Positions 20,239-28,615 of a stretch of 64,000 nt of DNA are shown piece after piece (within the stretch, counting starts at the first letter, position 1; each line of letters begins with the position of its first letter). The position numbers and the translations under genes were made by a program. The DNA is taken from NCBI GenBank assembly GCA_902570785.1, contig CACFZK010000007.1:1-64000 (forward strand), given 5' to 3'. The notes under the pieces were generated by a model, which did not search any database, was not told the DNA's origin, and saw only the letters and a list, made by a program, of their open reading frames with translations. This DNA comes from an uncultured Pelagibacteraceae bacterium (GTDB lineage: Bacteria > Pseudomonadota > Alphaproteobacteria > Pelagibacterales > Pelagibacteraceae).

Positions 20239-21524
20239 GAAAGAGTTATTATAACAGCTATTAATATGAAAATAAAAGTAGATGTAGATGTTGTAAAAAA
20301 ACTTCCTGAAGTTCTTAAGGGGAAAATTTCAGATATAAAAACAAAAATAAATGGAACTGAAATTATATTAATTACTTTTGTTTGTTTTAAAAAATAATTT
20401 TTAATCAAAGAGTTGTAAATAGTTATAATAAAAATCAAACAAGATATTATTAAACCTATTATTCCAAGATCTGTAAGTATTTCCAAGTAATAATTATGTG
20501 GATGCATATTACAAGTGGTTCTCTCATTGTGACTGAGTATTTTTCTTTTGGGACAATTGTGTCTAAATGATTTTATTCCACCTCCGATATATTTATTCAT
20601 CATCCAGGTACCATAAGAAGTTTTAAACTCTTGATAATATATTGGTATTCTTTTTTCAGGAATCTTTGAAGATTTAGTAATATTCTCGATAACAAATACA
20701 TTGATTATATCAGTACTATTATCAAAAAAACTATCAAAACTATCTTTAACTATTGAATTGTTTTTATAAATTACAAAAATAACAGAAGAAATTACAATTA
20801 ATGAAATAGGTAAATATTTACGTGTTTTTTTTTCGAATAATATAATTAAAAATATAGAAAGTAAAAATAAAACTAATGGCATTCTGTTGCCGCTTAATAT
20901 TATCGCTGTCATAAAGATTAAAAAAAGTGTTGATAAAATTAAACTTAAATAATTTTTTTTTAACTTAAAAAAAGGCAATACAAAGATACCGAATAGTGAG
21001 AATTTGTGTATATAACCTCCTGCTACAAGTTCATCCCCGAATGGACCAGAAAGTTTTGAGGGGTGAAGTGGTTTTATACCAAAAATATCTTGTGAAAAAA
21101 CAAATTGATAAAAAATATCAAAACTAACAAATAGCGTGCAACACAAACTTGAAATAAAAAACCACTTAAAATAAATTTTTTCGTTTTCTATTAAATACCT
21201 TAAAACAAAGTATAATAACAAGTATCTTAAAAATAATATTGTTTTTACTAAAGTTGAATTATCATGTTCTGATGGTATTAACTCGATAGTATTAATAACC
21301 GCAGAGAAAAGTGCCAGGATAAAAAAGCTTAAAATAATTTTATCTAAAAATAATAGTTTAATTTTGAAGATTTTTTTATTAAAAAATATTAATGAACAAA
21401 CAATTAAAAGAAAAACATTTAAATTTATAGCAAAATTACCGATTATATAACTTAGAGGAATAAGGCTTAATAATATATTTAATATTATATAGTGATTTGC
21501 ATTAAAAAATTTAAAATTAGCCAT
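20217..21524 (-). CDS. O-antigen ligase-like membrane protein (WaaL/RfaL family)
   Basis: This 435-residue protein is strongly hydrophobic with roughly ten membrane segments and a large polar loop near residues 270-350. It looks like the O-antigen ligase/polymerase (Wzy/WaaL) superfamily: the loop leads into MHPHNYYLEILTDLGIIGLI, where the conserved His and the following helix are typical. Such proteins join a polyprenyl-linked glycan to lipid A-core or a related acceptor on the periplasmic side. It is divergent from a glycosyltransferase gene that carries a long G tract, so both probably act on one surface glycan. Family is likely; ligase versus polymerase cannot be told from sequence. Confidence 0.75.
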   Translation of the reverse strand: MANFKFFNANHYIILNILLSLIPLSYIIGNFAINLNVFLLIVCSLIFFNKKIFKIKLLFLDKIILSFFILALFSAVINTIELIPSEHDNSTLVKTILFLRYLLLYFVLRYLIENEKIYFKWFFISSLCCTLFVSFDIFYQFVFSQDIFGIKPLHPSKLSGPFGDELVAGGYIHKFSLFGIFVLPFFKLKKNYLSLILSTLFLIFMTAIILSGNRMPLVLFLLSIFLIILFEKKTRKYLPISLIVISSVIFVIYKNNSIVKDSFDSFFDNSTDIINVFVIENITKSSKIPEKRIPIYYQEFKTSYGTWMMNKYIGGGIKSFRHNCPKRKILSHNERTTCNMHPHNYYLEILTDLGIIGLIISCLIFIITIYNSLIKNYFLKQTKVINIISVPFIFVFISEIFPLRTSGSFFTTSTSTFIFILIAVIITLSKKKIRD

Positions 21525-21593
21525 TAACTTTTTTAAGCCAAGAAGTACTTTTCATCAATAATAATTTAATCTATATTCAATATTACCCAATAT

Positions 21594-22312
21594 ATGTTGA
21601 GCATTATAATACCACTTCGTAACGAAATAGATAATTTAGAAAATATTAAAGAGAATTTTAATAAAAATCTCGTAAATATAAAATTTGAAGTAATATTTAT
21701 AAATGATTTCAGTACAGATAGAACATTTCAGAAAGCAAAAGAAATAGCTCAAGAAAACATAAACTTCAAAGTTTTTGATAATAAAAAAAGAGGACTGGGG
21801 GGGGGGCTATAAACTTTGGTATTGAAAAATCAACCGGAAATTATATTTGTATAATGATGGCTGATTTATCTGATGACTTTGAAGATTTAAAAAACTATTA
21901 CGCCAAAATTAAGGAAAATAATCTAGACGCTGTTTTTGGCTCTAGGTTTTCTAAAGAGTCAAAAGTCGTAGATTATCCTATAAAAAAATTAATACTAAAC
22001 AGAATTTTCAATTTTATTGTTCGGATTTTATTTTTAAATAAATATAATGATTATACTAATGCATTTAAAATTTATAATTCAAAAGTATTAAGGAGTATGC
22101 TTCCATTTGTTTCTGAGAGTTTCAATATCTTTTTAGAAATTCCACTTAAAATAATTTCAAGAAAATATTCTTACACAATTGTTCCAATAAATTGGTATAA
22201 TAGAAAAATAGGACAAGCAAAATTCAATATAAAGGAACTAAGATCAAAATATTTATTTACATTAATTTACTGCTTTATTGAAAAAGTGCTGTTAAACAAA
22301 AAAATTAAGTAG
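21594..22312 (+). pseudogene. family 2 glycosyltransferase, out of frame at a G10 tract (possible phase-variable gene)
   Basis: Two frames together encode a DPM1-like family 2 glycosyltransferase. Part one (21594-21812) has LSIIIPLRNEIDNL and EVIFINDFSTDRTF, and runs into a ten-G tract after KKRGL, ending in a premature stop. Part two continues in the next frame with AINFGIEKSTGNYI, the DxD-like MMADLSDDFEDL, FGSRFSKES and DYTNAFKIYNSKVL. Eight G's would restore the usual GLGGA and a 238-residue protein; eleven would also be in frame. It would move a sugar from a nucleotide- or polyprenyl-activated donor. Its divergent neighbour is an O-antigen-ligase-like gene. The off state is seen; switching is inferred. 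Confidence 0.8.
21797..21806 (+). repeat. poly-G homopolymer (G10) inside a glycosyltransferase gene
   Basis: Ten consecutive G's lie within the conserved GLGGA region of the glycosyltransferase. In DNA this AT-rich such a run is extremely unlikely by chance; the next longest G runs I saw are six. Long G tracts are classic slipped-strand switches of surface-glycan genes in bacteria such as Campylobacter. Confidence 0.95.
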
Positions 22313-22313
22313 A

Positions 22314-23201
22314 TTAAGCCGCAAATTTTTTTCTGACTAATTTCTGATAACTTTCTGATAAACCTTTAATTGTTTCACAAACCTTAAAATTAAACTTATC
22401 TATTACTGAAACAGGTGTTATTTCTGCAGCAGTTCCTGTTAAGAAACAACCAACAAAAGTTGACATTTCCTCTGGTTTAATTTTTCTCTCAATTATTTTA
22501 ATTCCTTTTGATTTTGCTATTTCAATTACACATCGTCTAGTAATTCCATCTAAAAAAGAGTCTGGTATAGGAGTGTGTAGATCTCCAGAATTATCTTTAA
22601 AGAAAATATTTGCACCTGTTGCTTCTGCTACATTTCCTTCATGATCTAACATGAGAGAGTCTGTGTAACCTTTGCTTTCTGCCTCATGTTTAGAAAGTGT
22701 ACATATCATATACAATCCTGCAGCTTTTGTATCCCAAGGAACAGAGTTTGGATGAGGTCTTCTCCAAGATGAGATATTTAATTTTATTCCATTTAGTTTT
22801 AATTTAGGATCAAAATAAGAACCCCATTCCCAAGCAGCTACAGCAACATGTATCTTATTTTTTTGTGCAGATATTGCCATCATTTCACTTCCTCTCCAAA
22901 CAACGGGCCTTACATATCCGTCACTTACTTTTTGAAATATAATTGTCTCTTTACAAGCGTCATTAATTTCTTTTTCGCTATAAGGTATTTTAATACCCAT
23001 CCTTTTTGCGGAGTGAAAAAGTCTTTTTGTATGCTCTTCTAGCTTAAAGATTTCCCCATTATAAACTCTCTCGCCCTCAAATACACAGCTTGCATAATGT
23101 AATCCATGATTCAGCAAATGAACTTTTGCATCTTTCCAATCAACCATACCGGAATTATACCAAATTTTTCCTGTTCTTTTGTCGTAGGGAATATTTTCCA
23201 T
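22314..23201 (-). CDS. ilvE: branched-chain amino acid aminotransferase IlvE
   Basis: IlvE is a fold-IV PLP aminotransferase that does the last step of isoleucine, leucine and valine synthesis. The 295-residue protein has LLNHGLHYASCVFEGERVY near residue 29, the PLP Lys in VPWDTKAAGLYM (about residue 159), the Glu-containing LDHEGNVAEATGANIFF, and TPIPDSFLDGITRRCVIEIA. It contains the conserved FVGCFLTGTAAEITPV motif close to the C-terminus. Length is usual. It is divergent from a MarR-type regulator gene, a neighbourhood I recall from other alphaproteobacteria. The call is secure. Confidence 0.95.
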   Translation of the reverse strand: MENIPYDKRTGKIWYNSGMVDWKDAKVHLLNHGLHYASCVFEGERVYNGEIFKLEEHTKRLFHSAKRMGIKIPYSEKEINDACKETIIFQKVSDGYVRPVVWRGSEMMAISAQKNKIHVAVAAWEWGSYFDPKLKLNGIKLNISSWRRPHPNSVPWDTKAAGLYMICTLSKHEAESKGYTDSLMLDHEGNVAEATGANIFFKDNSGDLHTPIPDSFLDGITRRCVIEIAKSKGIKIIERKIKPEEMSTFVGCFLTGTAAEITPVSVIDKFNFKVCETIKGLSESYQKLVRKKFAA

Positions 23202-23278
23202 TTATTTAAATTAAATAATTTTTTGCTAACAAAAAAGTATATTTGTTGTTAAAATATGTCAATATATCTGACCAAAAA

Positions 23279-23722
23279 ATGAAAGAACTTCTTTATTTAA
23301 AGGATGAACAGATTAAAGAATGCATTCAATTGCTACTTTATGCATATAGAGAAACATTCTCAGATCCTAAAGATATTTTAAAAAAAAACTCATTAGGGGC
23401 AGCTCATCACAGAACACTGAATCTGATTGAGAGAAATGAAGGTATAAGCGTTAATGAACTTTTAACAAAATTGAAAATTACAAAACAAAGTCTTAATAGA
23501 GTTCTTCAAGATCTAAAAAAAATGAAGATAATTAAACAAATTAAGGATAACGGCGACTGTAGAAGAAAGCTTTTATTTTTAGATCAAACAGGAAAAAAGT
23601 TTTATAACGAGATATTTCAATCTCAAAAAAAACGTATTTTTAATGCTCTTAAAAATTCAGATTCTGACTCTGTTATAAAATTTAAGCAAGTTTTAGAGAA
23701 AATTATTAATGGAAAAAAATAA
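23279..23722 (+). CDS. MarR-family transcriptional regulator (PetP-like)
   Basis: This protein of 147 residues has a winged helix-turn-helix of the MarR type: HHRTLNLIERNEGISVNELLTKLKITKQSLNRVLQDLKKMKIIKQIKDNGDCRRKLLFLDQTG, with the DxRxxxL-like wing (DCRRKLL). An upstream in-frame TTG at 23243 is possible, but ATG at 23279 gives a better N-terminus. It overlaps the response-regulator gene by 14 bases. A MarR protein next to an OmpR-type regulator recalls PetP-PetR of Rhodobacter, linked there to cytochrome bc1 expression; whether that holds here is inference. The family call is good. Confidence 0.85.
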   Translation: MKELLYLKDEQIKECIQLLLYAYRETFSDPKDILKKNSLGAAHHRTLNLIERNEGISVNELLTKLKITKQSLNRVLQDLKKMKIIKQIKDNGDCRRKLLFLDQTGKKFYNEIFQSQKKRIFNALKNSDSDSVIKFKQVLEKIINGKK

Positions 23723-24386
23723 ATATCATATATTAGTTGTTGATGATGATGATAGAATTAAAGAATTAATAAAACAATTTTTGGTAGAAAAAGGCTTGAT
23801 TGTCTCAACAGCATCTAACGCTACAGAGGCAAAAGAAAAAATTGAATTTTTTAACTTTCATTTGATAGTTTTAGATGTAATGATGCCCGGACAAAGTGGA
23901 TATGAACTTACTAAAGAGCTTAAGTCTTCAAAAAATATACCCATAATACTTTTGACTGCTAAAGGAGAACCGGAAAATAGAATACACGGTCTTGAGATAG
24001 GAGCAGACGATTATTTAGGTAAACCATTTGAACCAAAAGAACTTCTGTTAAGAATTAAAAACATCATTAGATCAAACTCAACTCAAGATTTATTAGAAGA
24101 AAATAAAATAGGAGAAGCTGAGTTAAATCTTAATAAAATGACTATTAAATTAAATAAAAGGGTTCAGAGAATAAACTCAGCTGAAAAAAATGTTTTATTA
24201 AAAATGTTGTCCTCACCTGGTAAAATATTTTCAAGATCTGAGATTGGAAAAATTTCAAATATATCGCAAGAAAGATCTATAGACGTTATGATAACAAGAT
24301 TAAGAAAGAAAATTGAAGCTGATCCTAAAAATCCCAAGTTTTTACAAACAATAAGAGGTTCTGGATATGTCCTTTGGATTAAATAA
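23709..24386 (+). CDS. OmpR-family response regulator
   Basis: This 225-residue protein has an N-terminal receiver domain (LVVDDDDRIKELI with the acidic pocket, phospho-acceptor D56 in LIVLDVMMPGQSG, the Thr/Lys residues in LLTAKGE and LGKPFEPKELLLRI) and a C-terminal winged helix (NSAEKNVLLKMLSSPGKIFSRSEIG, SIDVMITRLRKKIEADP, IRGSGYVLW). It binds DNA when phosphorylated by its partner kinase. It overlaps the MarR gene before it by 14 bases and the EnvZ-like kinase after it by 20, so the three proteins come from one tightly coupled message. Regulated genes are not evident from the window. Confidence 0.94.
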   Translation: MEKNKYHILVVDDDDRIKELIKQFLVEKGLIVSTASNATEAKEKIEFFNFHLIVLDVMMPGQSGYELTKELKSSKNIPIILLTAKGEPENRIHGLEIGADDYLGKPFEPKELLLRIKNIIRSNSTQDLLEENKIGEAELNLNKMTIKLNKRVQRINSAEKNVLLKMLSSPGKIFSRSEIGKISNISQERSIDVMITRLRKKIEADPKNPKFLQTIRGSGYVLWIK

Positions 24387-25686
24387 TTTTTTAAAAAAAT
24401 TTCTACCTAAAAGACTGTTCTACAGAGCATTAATTATAGTTGCAGCTCCAATTATTCTACTGCAATTAACAATTTCAATTGTTTTTTTTGATAGTATTTG
24501 GATTAAAGCAAATAAAGGTATGACTAAATCTCTTGTGAGTGAGGTAAAAACCTTGTTTGACTCTTTCGATGCTGCAGATAGTGAAACAATCATATTTTTA
24601 ACTAATGCTTATAAAAAAAATTTTGATTTTGTAATAAATATAAATAAATCTGAAAATTTACCAACTACCAGGTCAGATAGACGTTTTAGTCCAATGGACA
24701 GATCATTGAGGAGAGAATTAAAACCTATATTTGGGAATAATTATTGGTTTGATACAGTTACTTATATAGACCTTGTTGACCTCAGAGTTCGAACAGATGA
24801 TCAAATTATTCAAATCTTTTTTCCAAAAAGTAAAATTGCACCTTCATCTGTTAGGGTGTTTGTTTTGTGGATTACTCTTCCTTCATTAATTTTAATCTTG
24901 ATAGCAATTCTTTTTTTACGAAATCAGACTCGACCAATTGTAAAATTATCCAAAGCAGCAGAAAGATTTGGTCGAGGTGAAAAAGTTGATGATCTAAGAC
25001 CTTCAGGTGCTTCTGAAATTAGAAAGGCGACAATAGAATTTGACAAGATGATGAAAAGAATTAACAAACACTTAAATCAAAGATCTGAGATGTTATCTGG
25101 CATAAGCCATGATTTGAGAACCCCACTAACAAGATTAAAACTACAATTAGCTATGACCGACAAAAAGGATACAGCAAAAAAAATGGCTTCAGATATCGAT
25201 GAAATGGAAAAAATGTTAAATGATTATCTTCAATATGCTAAATCACAATCAGAAGAAGATTATATTGAGATAAACATTAATGAGTTAGTTCTAGATATAT
25301 TAGAAAATTTTGATCATTCTAAATATGAATTTAAAGTAAGTGAAAATGTAAATATAAATGGAAGAAAAAATTTATTAAGAAGAAGCCTCACAAATATAGT
25401 TGAGAATGGCCTTTCATATGGGGATAAAATTCACGTTGAGATAAAGAAATCAGTTGGAAATGCAATTGTTATAATTGAGGATAATGGTCCTGGGCTGCCT
25501 AAAAAGGAATACGAAAATGTTTTTAAACCTTTTTATCGAGTTGATAAAAGTAGAAGTTTAAACAGGTCGGGAGTAGGTTTAGGACTTTCCATATCCCAGG
25601 ATATAATTAAGTCTCATGGCGGTAATATTTTATTATCTGAAAGTAAATATAAAGGTTTGGCAGTTAAGATCTCTTTGCCTTTTTAA
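24367..25686 (+). CDS. EnvZ-like sensor histidine kinase
   Basis: This 439-residue inner-membrane kinase has a membrane segment near residues 19-41, a periplasmic sensor of about 130 residues, a second segment near 164-185, a HAMP linker (IVKLSKAAERFGRGEKVDDL), the dimerisation/phospho-acceptor helix with His at about 248 in SGISHDLRTPLTRLKLQL, and an ATPase domain with N box NIVENGLSYG, G1 EDNGPGLP and G2 GVGLGLSIS. The set-up matches EnvZ. It would phosphorylate the OmpR-type regulator encoded just upstream and overlapping by 20 bases. The signal sensed is unknown. At its 3' end it overlaps the convergent ubiK-like gene by 23 bases. Confidence 0.93.
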   Translation: MSFGLNNFLKKFLPKRLFYRALIIVAAPIILLQLTISIVFFDSIWIKANKGMTKSLVSEVKTLFDSFDAADSETIIFLTNAYKKNFDFVININKSENLPTTRSDRRFSPMDRSLRRELKPIFGNNYWFDTVTYIDLVDLRVRTDDQIIQIFFPKSKIAPSSVRVFVLWITLPSLILILIAILFLRNQTRPIVKLSKAAERFGRGEKVDDLRPSGASEIRKATIEFDKMMKRINKHLNQRSEMLSGISHDLRTPLTRLKLQLAMTDKKDTAKKMASDIDEMEKMLNDYLQYAKSQSEEDYIEININELVLDILENFDHSKYEFKVSENVNINGRKNLLRRSLTNIVENGLSYGDKIHVEIKKSVGNAIVIIEDNGPGLPKKEYENVFKPFYRVDKSRSLNRSGVGLGLSISQDIIKSHGGNILLSESKYKGLAVKISLPF

Positions 25687-25912
25687 GTTTTTTTTGTTTT
25701 TTTTTTAAATCATTTATTTCTTTTTGTTGTTTTTCTATAATTTTTTTTAAAACAATGAATTCATCTTTTGTAACCAAATCTAGTTTACTCGCCAGATCTT
25801 CTTTTTTAAACTTAATAGATGTAAAAATCTCTTTTCTTAAGTCTTTAGAGGTAATTAGACCTGCTTCAATTAAACCTGATATCATTTTAAGAATTTTTTG
25901 GGAATTATTCAT
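25664..25912 (-). CDS. ubiK: UbiK/YqiC-type BMFP accessory protein
   Basis: This 82-residue helical protein fits the BMFP family (UbiK, formerly YqiC), small coiled-coil proteins that assist aerobic ubiquinone synthesis and can interact with membranes. The N-terminal amphipathic helix (NSQKILKMISGLIEAGL) and the C-terminal coiled coil (DEFIVLKKIIEKQQKEINDLKKK) with a Lys-rich tail are as expected. In alphaproteobacteria such genes often lie beside lgt, as here, where lgt is divergent across a 53-base spacer. Its 3' end overlaps the kinase gene on the other strand. The family call is fairly good; the ubiquinone role comes from enterobacterial work. Confidence 0.78.
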   Translation of the reverse strand: MNNSQKILKMISGLIEAGLITSKDLRKEIFTSIKFKKEDLASKLDLVTKDEFIVLKKIIEKQQKEINDLKKKQKKLKKAKRS

Positions 25913-25965
25913 AATTTTACTTTAAATTATAAGTAATTTAATTTCAATTGTGATAAATTTAACTA

Positions 25966-26757
25966 ATGGTTCACAATTTTGATCCAGTATTAATTAATTT
26001 GGGTTTTATAAAAATTCATTGGTATTCACTGGCCTATATATTTGGCATCTTATTTGGGTGGTGGTACGGAAGATTCATAATAAAAAAAAAAGTTAAAGCT
26101 AAAGATAAAGAAAATTATATAAGAAACTTTGACGATTTAATTTCTTACATAATTATTGGTGTTATTGTTGGTGGAAGATTGGGGTACGTAATATTTTATA
26201 ATTATTCATATTTTATTGAACAACCAGTTGAAATTTTTAAATTATGGGAAGGAGGAATGTCTTTTCACGGAGGATTAATAGGTGTTATTATCAGTACTTA
26301 TATTTTTTCAAAACTTAAAAAACTTAATTATAAAATATATTTTGATGTAATTTGTTGTGTGGCACCAATTGGAATTTTTTTAGGAAGAGTTGCAAATTTT
26401 ATAAATAGTGAGCTTTATGGTATACCCACAGAAAAACCTTGGGGAATTATTTTTCCAAAAATTGATAATTTAACTAGACACCCTTCACAACTCTATGAGG
26501 CATTTCTAGAAGGAATTATTTTATTTATTTTAATAAATTTTTTATTTTTAAAAAAGAGTTTAAACTATGGTGTAACATCTTTTATATTTTTAGTCTTTTA
26601 TGGTATTTTTAGAATTATAGTTGAACAATTTAGAGAACCTGACAAACATATTGGATACGTTTTAAATTTTATAAGTCTTGGCTCTTTATTGAGTATTGCT
26701 ATGATAATTTTTGCTTTTATATTTGCATCAAAAATTAATTCAAATGAAAAAAATTAA
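25966..26757 (+). CDS. lgt: prolipoprotein diacylglyceryl transferase Lgt
   Basis: Lgt moves diacylglycerol from phosphatidylglycerol to the Cys of prolipoproteins at the inner membrane. The 263-residue protein has about seven membrane segments and the family motifs IHWYSLAYIFG, GGRLGYVIFYN, GGMSFHGGLIG, the signature GRVANFINSELYG (with the key Asn and Glu) and HPSQLYEAFLEG. Length is normal. The PgsA encoded at 19.6 kb helps make its lipid donor. It overlaps the following methyltransferase gene by 14 bases when that gene starts at 26744. The call is secure. Confidence 0.97.
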   Translation: MVHNFDPVLINLGFIKIHWYSLAYIFGILFGWWYGRFIIKKKVKAKDKENYIRNFDDLISYIIIGVIVGGRLGYVIFYNYSYFIEQPVEIFKLWEGGMSFHGGLIGVIISTYIFSKLKKLNYKIYFDVICCVAPIGIFLGRVANFINSELYGIPTEKPWGIIFPKIDNLTRHPSQLYEAFLEGIILFILINFLFLKKSLNYGVTSFIFLVFYGIFRIIVEQFREPDKHIGYVLNFISLGSLLSIAMIIFAFIFASKINSNEKN

Positions 26758-27805
26758 TAAATTATTTTCAAAAACAAAATCAATGCCATTGGACATTTTT
26801 TTAGATAAGGTTCTTTACAACAGAGATTTTGGATATTATCAAAAGAAAAACCCTTTTGGGGAAAAGGGAGATTTTATAACTGCTCCAAATATTTCTAATC
26901 TTTTTGGTGAAATGATAACTATTTGGTTAGTAAGTTTTTGGAAAAAATTAAAAAAACCAAAAAAAATAAATTTTATAGAGATGGGACCTGGTAATGGTGA
27001 CCTGTGCTTATCTATTTTACGAACACTAAGAAATTTTCCCAAGGTTCATAACTCTATAAATATACTGCTATATGAAAGAAGTGAAACATTAAGAAAAATC
27101 CAAAGAAAAAGAATTGTGTCAGAAAAAGTAGCTTGGATAAAAAATTTAAAAACAATAAAAGATGGTCCAGTTATATTTTTTGGAAATGAATTTTTAGATG
27201 CTTTGCCTATAAAACAGTTTAAGAAAATAAATGGGATATTATTTGAAAAATACGTAGAAATGAATAAAAATAACATAAATTTTTTTTTCAAGAAAAAAAT
27301 CAATAAAAAAATTAAAAAACTAACAAATTTTAAAATCATTAAAAATAATATTATAATAGAGTATCCAGAACATGGGTTTAGGGAGTTGGAATTAGTCTGT
27401 AAAAAAATCAAACAATTGAATGGTGGTGCTCTTTTTATTGATTATGGATATTTAAAAGAGAACAATTTTGATACTCTTCAATCAGTAATAAATCACAAGT
27501 TTAACGATATTAGAAAAAATATTGGTGATGCTGATATTACTTCTTTAGTAAATTTTAATTTGTACAAAAAATATTTTAATATGAAAAATTTATCTGTAGA
27601 CAAAGTTATATCTCAAAGTGAATTTCTTCAAAAGTTAGGGATTATGGAAAGGTATAAAATATTAAGCAATAGATTAGATAAAAAAGAACAATCAAATTTA
27701 TATGGCAGAATAAAAAGACTTATTCATCCTAAAATGATGGGGGAAAATTTTAAAGTTATTTTTGCTAAGAATAAAAAATGTAATTTCACTATAGACTTAA
27801 ATTAA
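26744..27805 (+). CDS. class I SAM-dependent methyltransferase, MidA/NDUFAF7-like
   Basis: This protein of 353 residues resembles the MidA/NDUFAF7 family, arginine methyltransferases that in mitochondria help assemble respiratory complex I. Signature parts are MPLDIFLDKVLYNRDFGYYQKKNPFGEKGDFITAP, the SAM-binding INFIEMGPGNGDLCLSIL, FFGNEFLDALPIKQF and GGALFIDYGYL. The start at 26744 is chosen over an earlier in-frame TTG because the family begins with such a short helix. It overlaps lgt by 14 bases and shares one base with the next gene (TAATG). The family is well supported; the complex I role in this bacterium is inference. Confidence 0.87.
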   Translation: MKKINKLFSKTKSMPLDIFLDKVLYNRDFGYYQKKNPFGEKGDFITAPNISNLFGEMITIWLVSFWKKLKKPKKINFIEMGPGNGDLCLSILRTLRNFPKVHNSINILLYERSETLRKIQRKRIVSEKVAWIKNLKTIKDGPVIFFGNEFLDALPIKQFKKINGILFEKYVEMNKNNINFFFKKKINKKIKKLTNFKIIKNNIIIEYPEHGFRELELVCKKIKQLNGGALFIDYGYLKENNFDTLQSVINHKFNDIRKNIGDADITSLVNFNLYKKYFNMKNLSVDKVISQSEFLQKLGIMERYKILSNRLDKKEQSNLYGRIKRLIHPKMMGENFKVIFAKNKKCNFTIDLN

Positions 27806-28569
27806 TGTTTTATTCAAAAAATTTGATGAGTGAAGTTAACGTAAAACATTGTTTCTTCTCGAGAAAAAATGGTGTATCCAGCGGAATATATAAAAGTTTA
27901 AATTGTGGTATCGGAAGTAAGGATGACGTTAAAAATGTTAAAAAAAATTTGGAGATAGTTTCTAAAAATTTAGACATCAAAAGTAATAAATTAGCGATAA
28001 TGAATCAGACTCATAGTAATAAAGTTTTATCTATTAAGAATATAAACAATTTAAAAAGGTTTGATTGTGATGCGTTATTGACAAGTGATGAGGGCATTGC
28101 TCTTTGTGTATTAACTGCTGATTGCGCACCAATATTAATTTATGAGGCTCAAAAAAAAATAGTTGGATGCATACATGCTGGATGGAAAGGAGCATTTGCA
28201 GGTATTATTGAAAATACAATATTAAAATTATCAGACATGGGAGGAAATAAAAATAAATTATTTGTGACTGTCGGACCGTGTATATCTCAAAATAATTATG
28301 AAGTAAAAAAAGATTTTTATTCAAATTTTATATCTCAGTCTAAACAAAATGAAAAATTCTTTTTAAAAAAAGATAATAATTCATTTAAATTTAATTTACG
28401 GGCATATATAAATGAAAAATTTAAAGATTTGGGTATTCAAAGAATTGAGAATATTGCAGTTGATAGTTTTGCCTCCAAGAACGAATATTTTAGCCATAGA
28501 AGGGCCAAAAAGTTAGGAGAAGATGACTACGGAAGATGTATATCAGCAATTAGAAAAACTACTTTATAA
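27805..28569 (+). CDS. pgeF: PgeF/YlmD-type laccase-domain protein
   Basis: This 254-residue protein belongs to the DUF152/laccase-domain family (YfiH, PgeF, mammalian FAMIN). The metal or substrate site is seen in MNQTHSNKV, CVLTADCAPILI and CIHAGWKGAFAGI, with further conserved VTVGPCISQNNYEV and SHRRAKKLGEDDYGRCISAI at the C-terminus. Members have been linked to editing of peptidoglycan precursors and to purine nucleoside phosphorolysis; which applies here is unknown. It starts on the last base of the methyltransferase stop (TAATG), so it is co-translated with lgt and midA-like genes, a standard alphaproteobacterial order. Confidence 0.9.
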   Translation: MFYSKNLMSEVNVKHCFFSRKNGVSSGIYKSLNCGIGSKDDVKNVKKNLEIVSKNLDIKSNKLAIMNQTHSNKVLSIKNINNLKRFDCDALLTSDEGIALCVLTADCAPILIYEAQKKIVGCIHAGWKGAFAGIIENTILKLSDMGGNKNKLFVTVGPCISQNNYEVKKDFYSNFISQSKQNEKFFLKKDNNSFKFNLRAYINEKFKDLGIQRIENIAVDSFASKNEYFSHRRAKKLGEDDYGRCISAIRKTTL

Positions 28570-28575
28570 AATTAA

Positions 28576-28604
28576 TTGAAAATTAAACCCATTGGATGTA
28601 TAAA
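28576..28604 (+). promoter_or_regulatory. prs promoter, near-leaderless
   Basis: TTGAAA at 28576-28581, a 17-base spacer and TATAAA at 28599-28604 form a good sigma-70-like promoter. Transcription would start near 28611, about five bases before the prs ATG at 28616, so the mRNA would have almost no leader. The boxes are seen; promoter activity is inferred. Confidence 0.55.
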
Positions 28605-28615
28605 TAGTTGTCCTA

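Noticed and set aside
20217-22312. Horizontally acquired genomic island
   Set aside because: Only two genes are involved, base composition apart from the G tract is like the surroundings, and no tRNA, integrase or repeats flank them.
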